A DNA stretch of 64,000 bases, from the NCBI GenBank assembly GCA_030789695.1, contig CM061141.1, forward strand, positions 321,472,452 through 321,536,451, read 5' to 3'. The notes under the pieces were generated by a model, which ran no database searches, was not told where the DNA came from, and was given only the letters and a program-made list of their open reading frames with translations. This DNA is from Scilla litardierei. Taxonomy: Eukaryota; Streptophyta; Magnoliopsida; Asparagales; Asparagaceae. Positions 59,001 through 64,000 of the stretch are shown here, one piece after another. Numbering within the stretch: position 1 is the first letter of the stretch; each line of letters starts with the position of its first letter. A program made the translations under genes and the position numbers.

Positions 59001-62000
59001 GACGATCATCTACCTTTGCTAACATTGATTGCCGTTGAGATGTGAGCTTCTTTGCAGCAGCTAATGCATCCTCCAGTTTCTGCATATTTAAAACAGTTGT
59101 GTGTGTCAGCTTTTATGGACTTTTCATACGGTTAGATACCATTTAATTTCCATGGAGTAGAAAACTGAAGGGAATTGGCAACAATATAACTTCCTAAGAA
59201 TACCTGACATTTCTTTTGTAAATCAGACACAGCCTGCTCGCGCTCATCAACCTTTCCATTTATCAGTTGTAGCTGATACGGTACAAGTACATTCAGCAAC
59301 TTCATAAATTTTGATAGATGCGCACTTACAGACTCGGCCAACAGAATCAGACGCTCATCATCAGATGAATACAGAACTTGCTAAATATCAGCTTTTTTCT
59401 GGAGACCTTGCTTAATTATATAGTTTTCATCTATGAAATTGAAGTTTCAATATACCAGAACAAAACTGACACAGACATCAGAAAACTTTTCAATAATCAG
59501 GATAAGTGCATAGTTAGGAGTTTGGACAAATTATAAAAAGTAGAATGTAAATTTAAAAATGAGTTAGACAATGGTTAAATGAAAAATTATTGCATGTTAC
59601 CCTCCAAGCAAGCTGACAAAATATTTTGGAAATGAATTGGAAAAGAAAGAACCACATATCTTCCCATTTATTTAAACAGGGAAAAATTTACCAACCAATA
59701 GACATTTGACACTCCATATATCACTGTTACAACGATGGAATCCTTTCATAAATCAGCAATGTTCCAGATATCAATCCGATATCCACAATATCGATCACAC
59801 TATCGGAAAAAACAAGTGGCCGATACAATTTTTATGATTTTATTCTGGTTTCTGATTTTCAACTGGTATCGACCACAATTTCGGAATCGATATTTTTGTT
59901 AGAAATATCGCCAATTTCAGCTTTTTTTTTGTTTTAAGTTTTTTTAGATCGGATCCAATTAACATTAAATCCGACCTGACCGGAAGATAATAATAGTTAT
60001 TTAAAAGGGAAAGAGGGAGTAGGCCCAATATGCAACCATGATTTTATCGAAAACTTTTCGACTCCACCATTGGTTGATATCACTTTCTTCCTCCTCTCAA
60101 TATCTTCTACGATCTGAGCCGTGATGGTTGAGCCGTGATGGTTCGATCTTCCTCATCTTCATACTTTTGGTCTCAGACCATCGCGCTCTTACCATCTCCT
60201 TCTTCCTCCTCATTCTTTCTCCTCTATCTCGGTTCAAGGATGGTGACAATCAATAAAACGAAGCTCATCGCCCTTATATGTTAGGTCTACCATGCTAACA
60301 CTAAGTTCTCAGCACGAACTACATTCAAGAACTTCTCGAAAAGGTCCAAGATTTTTTGTTCTTTTTTATTTTTTAATATAATCAGGTATACTTTTTACTT
60401 GATTTTATTCCGTTTAAATTGATTTATGATCCAATTGTGATGTGGTTAATTGTGATGTGGTTAACGTAAAAATATTACATTTTAAAAAAAAATAATCTTT
60501 AATTTTCATTGAGAATTTATCATGATTTAGTTTAGTGTAATAATAATAGTAGTAGTAATAATAATAATTTAGGTTCAATGACTTTTTAATTTATATAGAA
60601 TAAAATATAAAAGAAGAGAATAGAGGTTATAATATGACATATGAGGCCTGGCCTCATATACGCCTCCGAAACTCACACCTCCAGATTTTTTGAATGATCA
60701 GAACCGGGCATTTTGATTTACATGTTCTAAAACCCCAAACAACAAATATAGGTTGAACCTAAGGGGTTTTGCTCAGTAATTTATCCGTCACAAATTTAAT
60801 GGCTTTGTATGAATAGAACTTTTACGATGGGTAGATGAACGGACAAACCCCTTGGGTTCACTCGATATTTGATGTTTTGAAATATGATCACAATGAATAG
60901 CTCCAATCCTCTAAAAAATAACGAAGATGTAAGTTTGAAGTCTGCATATGCGGCTAAGCCTCGTATGTTATATGATACCCATTATTCTCATAAAAGAATT
61001 AAAAAATATGTCATTTTTTATCATCGGCCACTGCTACCATTGCTAATACTACGACTATTCTCTCGTTTAGAAATTCTTCGAGATGTATTTATAATAACAG
61101 AGAAAGGGGGATAACATGGAAAGAAAAATAAAAGATGATACTCGATTGGTTTGTAACTACTTAACGAAATTAGAAAAGTTTTCTAACAGGTTGATGGTAG
61201 ATACAAATTTAATGCAGCATATTGAGCTAAATATACCTTAAACATACTTTTATATAAGTTTATATAGTTTATATCTACATAGATATATGTATGGCATACA
61301 TATGACATCTATTTTTAACATCTGATGACATTCTGATATTTAATGAACATCCCCGATATTTCTCCGATATCTGTTATTCGATATCATATTTTTCAAGCCA
61401 ATACGTGACCGATATCCTAAATTTAGAACACTAGGGATCAGTGCAAAAACTGGAGGCTGAAGATGTAATGCTTAGGGAGTTTGAATAATAGTTTTCTGAA
61501 TGATGGATGACTTCTAATCAAAAACAATTTCAGATTATAGTGCTTACAGTCACAAGTATGAACCAGATATTCTTAGCAGAATAATTATAATAATAACAAA
61601 TTTTAAAAAATCCAGTGGATACACTAAAAAGATGCACAATATTATAATTCTAAAATACGGAGAGAGAAAAAGAAAGCATCAAAGTGTTTGGTCAATTTCT
61701 TCATGTACCGTTAAGACATGAGCATGATTAAGGTCGTCTGCAGAAAGCCTAAAATTTTAAGCCACAAGAAACCATGCAATTGTACACTTAAATGGAAGCC
61801 TACTGAACCCAAATATGGAAAACTAAATGTTTGCCTTGGCATAAGTGATAGATATATATGGTTTGACTACAAGAATTGTAATGTTAGTTGATAGAATGGA
61901 TCAAATATTAAAGACCTCCTTTTGAAGCTCCCCACTCCTCTGGATGGATATATCCAGTTCTTCTTTCACCTAAGATAACATATCAAAAAACGGGATCAAT

Positions 62001-63213
62001 AAAATCAAGGGCATCACTTGGGTCAATTGTATTAGCTACGCATTATGCTCCTGTTACCTGGTGCTGATATTCATCACTAGAATCAGATGATAATTCTCTG
62101 CTCCGACGATCATCTGGATGGGCACTGCAGAAACCAAACAGCAAATGTGATGGAAGAACTCATCGCAAAAAAAGCTTTTGACATTGCTTTCGATAATACC
62201 ATGCAGGCAAAGTTAAAAATCCACATTGTATTATGGATGATACAAAGCAAACAAGTTACTTTGAGTGATAATTTGTTCGGTGCATTGCATATTTTGTGCA
62301 AACAGCCTCTGAATATATTAATAGTATACTAGCCGCTTGCATTACATTAAACAAGCACATCTACAACTGAATCTACTAATGAGTTACAAGTTAGAATATT
62401 GCTGCTGAGTTCTGATTCTTCTGACCCTTTATGTGAATAATACCCTTGGAATACATATAGCATTTGATTTAAATACCATGATAAGGTTATATTAGAAGCA
62501 ACTTCAAGGACAGGAAATAAGCAGAAAGTGTTAAGCTAAAATATCCAAGCATACCTATGTCTATTTCTTGACTGTAGCTCCTTATCTCTGGCTACATCAT
62601 AATTTTTTGCTTTATCCATCTCCTGTTCTTGGTCCCAATCAACATCACGGTCGTGTTCCCGTGCACGTTCTTGACCATGGACACTGCGATCCCGGGCGCG
62701 ATCAAAGGTATGATCTCTTGCTCGATCAAATTCACGCCCTCTGTCATAGTCTCTATCCCTATCACGATCTCGAGAACGCTCAGTATTCCTATCTCTGTAG
62801 CGGTCTCTGTCACGAATATGATCACTGTCCCTGTCCCATTCGCTATCCCTCCCAGCATCCCGATGGAAATTTTCCCGATGAAAATTTGGCCTACCACCCC
62901 TTGTTCGAACTTCATTTACTCTTACAACTCTTCCACCAATAGTCTATTTTAAAACTTTGCAATGTCAGGCTTTAGAAAATGGAAGGAAAAAATCTGCATC
63001 TTTTTCCTCTGAATAAACCAGCTACATCTAACTACCGACAACTAAATTCAGAACATGTGTGCATTTAGTAAAGGTAGAAATGGGCATTTATTGAAGGTAG
63101 AGATATACCCTGCCATTCATTTCATTGATAGCATCGATTGCAGACCTGGGATTAGTAAAAGTTACAAAGCCGTAGCACTTTCCGCCGACTTCACGGTCAT
63201 TAATTATCTGCAA
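55946..63213 (-). CDS. RRM RNA-binding protein with RD-rich region and coiled coil (3' part)
   Basis: Exons inferred from splice sites and continuous frame: 63109-63213, 62555-62943, 62058-62124, 61916-61969, 59204-59380, 59014-59079, 58838-58906, 55946-56035 (TGA at 55946-55948). All introns are GT-AG; the exons total 1017 bp, 338 codons plus stop. The N-terminus, including RNP2, lies beyond the window. Order: RRM second half with RNP1 (KCYGFVTF), then an Arg/Asp-dipeptide region, a Ser/Asp-rich stretch, and a coiled coil (KEELDISIQRSGELQKE; DEREQAVSDLQKKCQ; DYNERLKSSEQELK) ending GSTYANGQV. RRM plus RD dipeptides suggests a nuclear pre-mRNA processing factor. Function is inferred; I do not recognise a named gene. 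Confidence 0.82.
56036..58837 (-). other. 2.8-kb last intron
   Basis: AT-rich with GT-AG borders. It contains a possible small exon at 56353-56389 with good splice sites and in-frame stop. No repeat was recognised with confidence. Confidence 0.6.
58838..58906 (-). CDS. Exon: coiled coil
   Basis: 69 bp, acceptor TTGTGCAG, donor AAG|GTAGTG. LNRCFLQTQDYNERLKSSEQ. A second possible acceptor TTCTGCAG 21 bases inside would shorten it by seven residues in frame. Confidence 0.78.
59014..59079 (-). CDS. Exon: coiled coil
   Basis: 66 bp, acceptor ATATGCAG, donor AAG|GTAGAT. KLEDALAAAKKLTSQRQSML. Confidence 0.8.
59204..59380 (-). CDS. Exon: coiled coil, main part
   Basis: 177 bp, acceptor ATATTTAG, donor CAG|GTATTC. 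SSDDERLILLAESVSAHLSK and DEREQAVSDLQKKCQ show heptad-like spacing. Confidence 0.8.
59757..61437. mobile_element. Intronic insertion with GATATC-rich ends
   Basis: The left end (GATATCAATCCGATATCC) and right end (ACGTGACCGATATCC) are rich in CGATATC motifs in mostly inverted arrangement, suggesting terminal inverted repeats. It lies in the 2.5-kb intron and contains foldback M5. No transposase is visible. Boundaries are approximate; the superfamily is unknown. Confidence 0.45.
60634..60980. mobile_element. Foldback element M5
   Basis: A diverged palindrome of about 345 bp. The left end holds the self-complementary ATATGAGGCCTGGCCTCAT; the right end has a decayed counterpart around CATATGCGGCTAAGCCTCGT. 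The core GATGAACGGACAAACCCC resembles M2. Older than the M1-M3 copies, given the mismatches between arms. Confidence 0.6.
61916..61969 (-). CDS. Exon: start of coiled coil
   Basis: 54 bp, in-frame both ends. VKEELDISIQRSGELQKE. Donor GAG|GTCTTT is somewhat weak. The following intron is 2535 bp because of inserted repeats. Confidence 0.78.
62058..62124 (-). CDS. Exon: Ser/Asp-rich linker
   Basis: 67 bp, acceptor TTTCTGCAG, donor CAG|GTAACA. Encodes SAHPDDRRSRELSSDSSDEY and the following QHQ, with several acidic-directed Ser sites that could be phosphorylated (inference). Confidence 0.8.
62555..62943 (-). CDS. Exon: end of RRM and Arg/Asp-rich region
   Basis: 389 bp. TIGGRVVRVNEVRTRGGR completes the RRM. 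The rest is dominated by RD, DR and RE dipeptides, such as RSRDRDRDRDYDRGRE, resembling the RD/RE domains of splicing-associated proteins. The minus frame 62592-62915 is an out-of-frame shadow. Confidence 0.85.
63109..63213 (-). CDS. Exon: RRM second half
   Basis: 35 codons, acceptor TTTTCCAG, donor AGG|GTATAT. LQIINDREVGGKCYGFVTF includes RNP1, followed by TNPRSAIDAINEMNGR, the alpha-2 helix. An alternative acceptor TTGCAG six bases further in would remove two residues. Confidence 0.85.
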
Positions 63214-63447
63214 CTGGAAAATACATGTTAAAAGAGAGGATAAAGTAATGAATTTTCAGATGGAAAAGATGATCAAAATATTGTGAAAGAGATATGGGAC
63301 GGAAAATCTCAAAAAATTAAAGTATGGATTGGTTGTAAAGTTTTGGGAACATATACACGAGTAAGGATGTTTCAGTTGCCACCTTGGATTGACACGCAAA
63401 CCAGTTAAGTTAGCCCTTGCATAAATTGCAAATCTTATGCTTGCATT

Positions 63448-63522
63448 ACTATATAATATATATACACACACACACATATGTATATACATATGCATATATA
63501 TATATATATATACACATATATA
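63448..63522. repeat. (TA)n/(CA)n microsatellite in intron
   Basis: Interrupted TA and CA repeats directly left of foldback M4. Confidence 0.85.
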
Positions 63523-63898
63523 GTGTAAAAAATGTGCATGTGCACATGCGCAGGTAAGTTATCCGCACATGTGCAAATATTCTCCCATTTCCCACAATTT
63601 TTTGAATTTTTTTATAGGGTTGTTGTTCACCTCATGGATGATCAAAATACCAAAAATCAAATAATTCCAATACTTTTTGAGCCCACATCCTACCTCTTAC
63701 AACTTGTTTTTCAACAAGTTTTTGCAAGGGTTAGATGTAAGCTCAAAAAGTATTGGAATCACTTAATTTTTGGTATGTTGATCATCCATGAAACAACATG
63801 TTTATGAAAAAAATTCCAAAAACTGAAAAATAGGGGGGAAATGAGCACATGTGCAGATAACTTACATGCGCATGTGCACAGGCACATTTTCCGCGTGT
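63523..63898. mobile_element. Foldback element M4
   Basis: A ~375-bp palindrome with ends AAAATGTGCATGTGCACATG and a close complement, GCACATGTGC motifs forming terminal hairpins, and a core (CTCATGGATGATCAA, TTCCAATACTTTT) clearly related to M1. It lies beside a (TA)n tract in the intron upstream of the RRM exon. Confidence 0.82.
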
Positions 63899-64000
63899 AT
63901 TTGTATTTGTATTTTCGTACAATCAAGTTAACACGAAGTTGTGGTGCAGAGAGTTATCAACAAAGCATGGATGTGGTAAAGATGCAAATGTTGTATATAT

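Noticed and set aside
62568..62952. Plus-strand frames over the RD-rich exon
   Set aside because: Shadows of the Arg/Asp-rich coding strand; splice sites and the RRM support the minus strand only.

Overview
This is plant nuclear DNA. The evidence is LTR retrotransposons of the plant Sirevirus (Ty1/copia) and Tekay-like chromovirus (Ty3/gypsy) types, a minus-strand U-rich-intron gene encoding an RRM protein, foldback elements sitting in (TA)n microsatellites, and a copia primer-binding site matching plant initiator tRNA-Met. A large, repeat-rich angiosperm genome is likely; I cannot name the species. Only about 1 kb of the window codes for a probable host protein.

Layout. 1-15405 is one gypsy-B LTR (its left end lies outside the window), split at 1222-1226 by a complete minus-strand Sirevirus-like copia element (1227-13816; 1752-bp LTRs, TSD ATTGT). 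That element has a long gag, a pol broken by stops and a frameshift, and an extra 563-codon ORF3 in the env-like position. 15406-16402 and 46250-47058 are two halves of an older copia element whose ORF3 was split by gypsy element B (16408-46244, TSD CCGGT). The left LTR of B holds a 5'-truncated gag-only copia element (18248-23812). The G-poor internal region of B (24117-30831) holds (TA)n tracts and a cluster of palindromic foldback elements. The right LTR of B holds a complete gypsy-A chromovirus (31613-44037, TSD GATAC), and the pol of that element is split by a solo LTR (35748-38258, TSD AGCCT). The target-site duplications give the nesting order directly.

47059-54300 is older debris: more G-poor sequence, a degraded LTR-like tract, a 2.9-kb gypsy LTR (49644-52560) with CpG-rich palindromic repeats, and another LTR-like block. 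54300-64000 is the genic end: the 3' part of a minus-strand gene (exons between 55946 and 63213, 338 codons visible) with an RRM half-domain, an Arg/Asp-rich segment and a C-terminal coiled coil. Its introns hold a GATATC-ended element and two more foldback elements.

Two observations stand out. First, the U3 promoter block of the copia LTR and of the unrelated gypsy-A LTRs is homologous: the same hairpin arrays of AGTCGGTC/GACCGACT (each carrying the DRE/CRT core ACCGAC), about 55-60 bp upstream of a TATA box, followed by the same further U3 sequence. A third array lies upstream of the copia ORF3. Second, several foldback families share one architecture: a near-complete palindrome of about 340-405 bp, in most families with a small self-complementary hairpin near each end, usually embedded in (TA)n.
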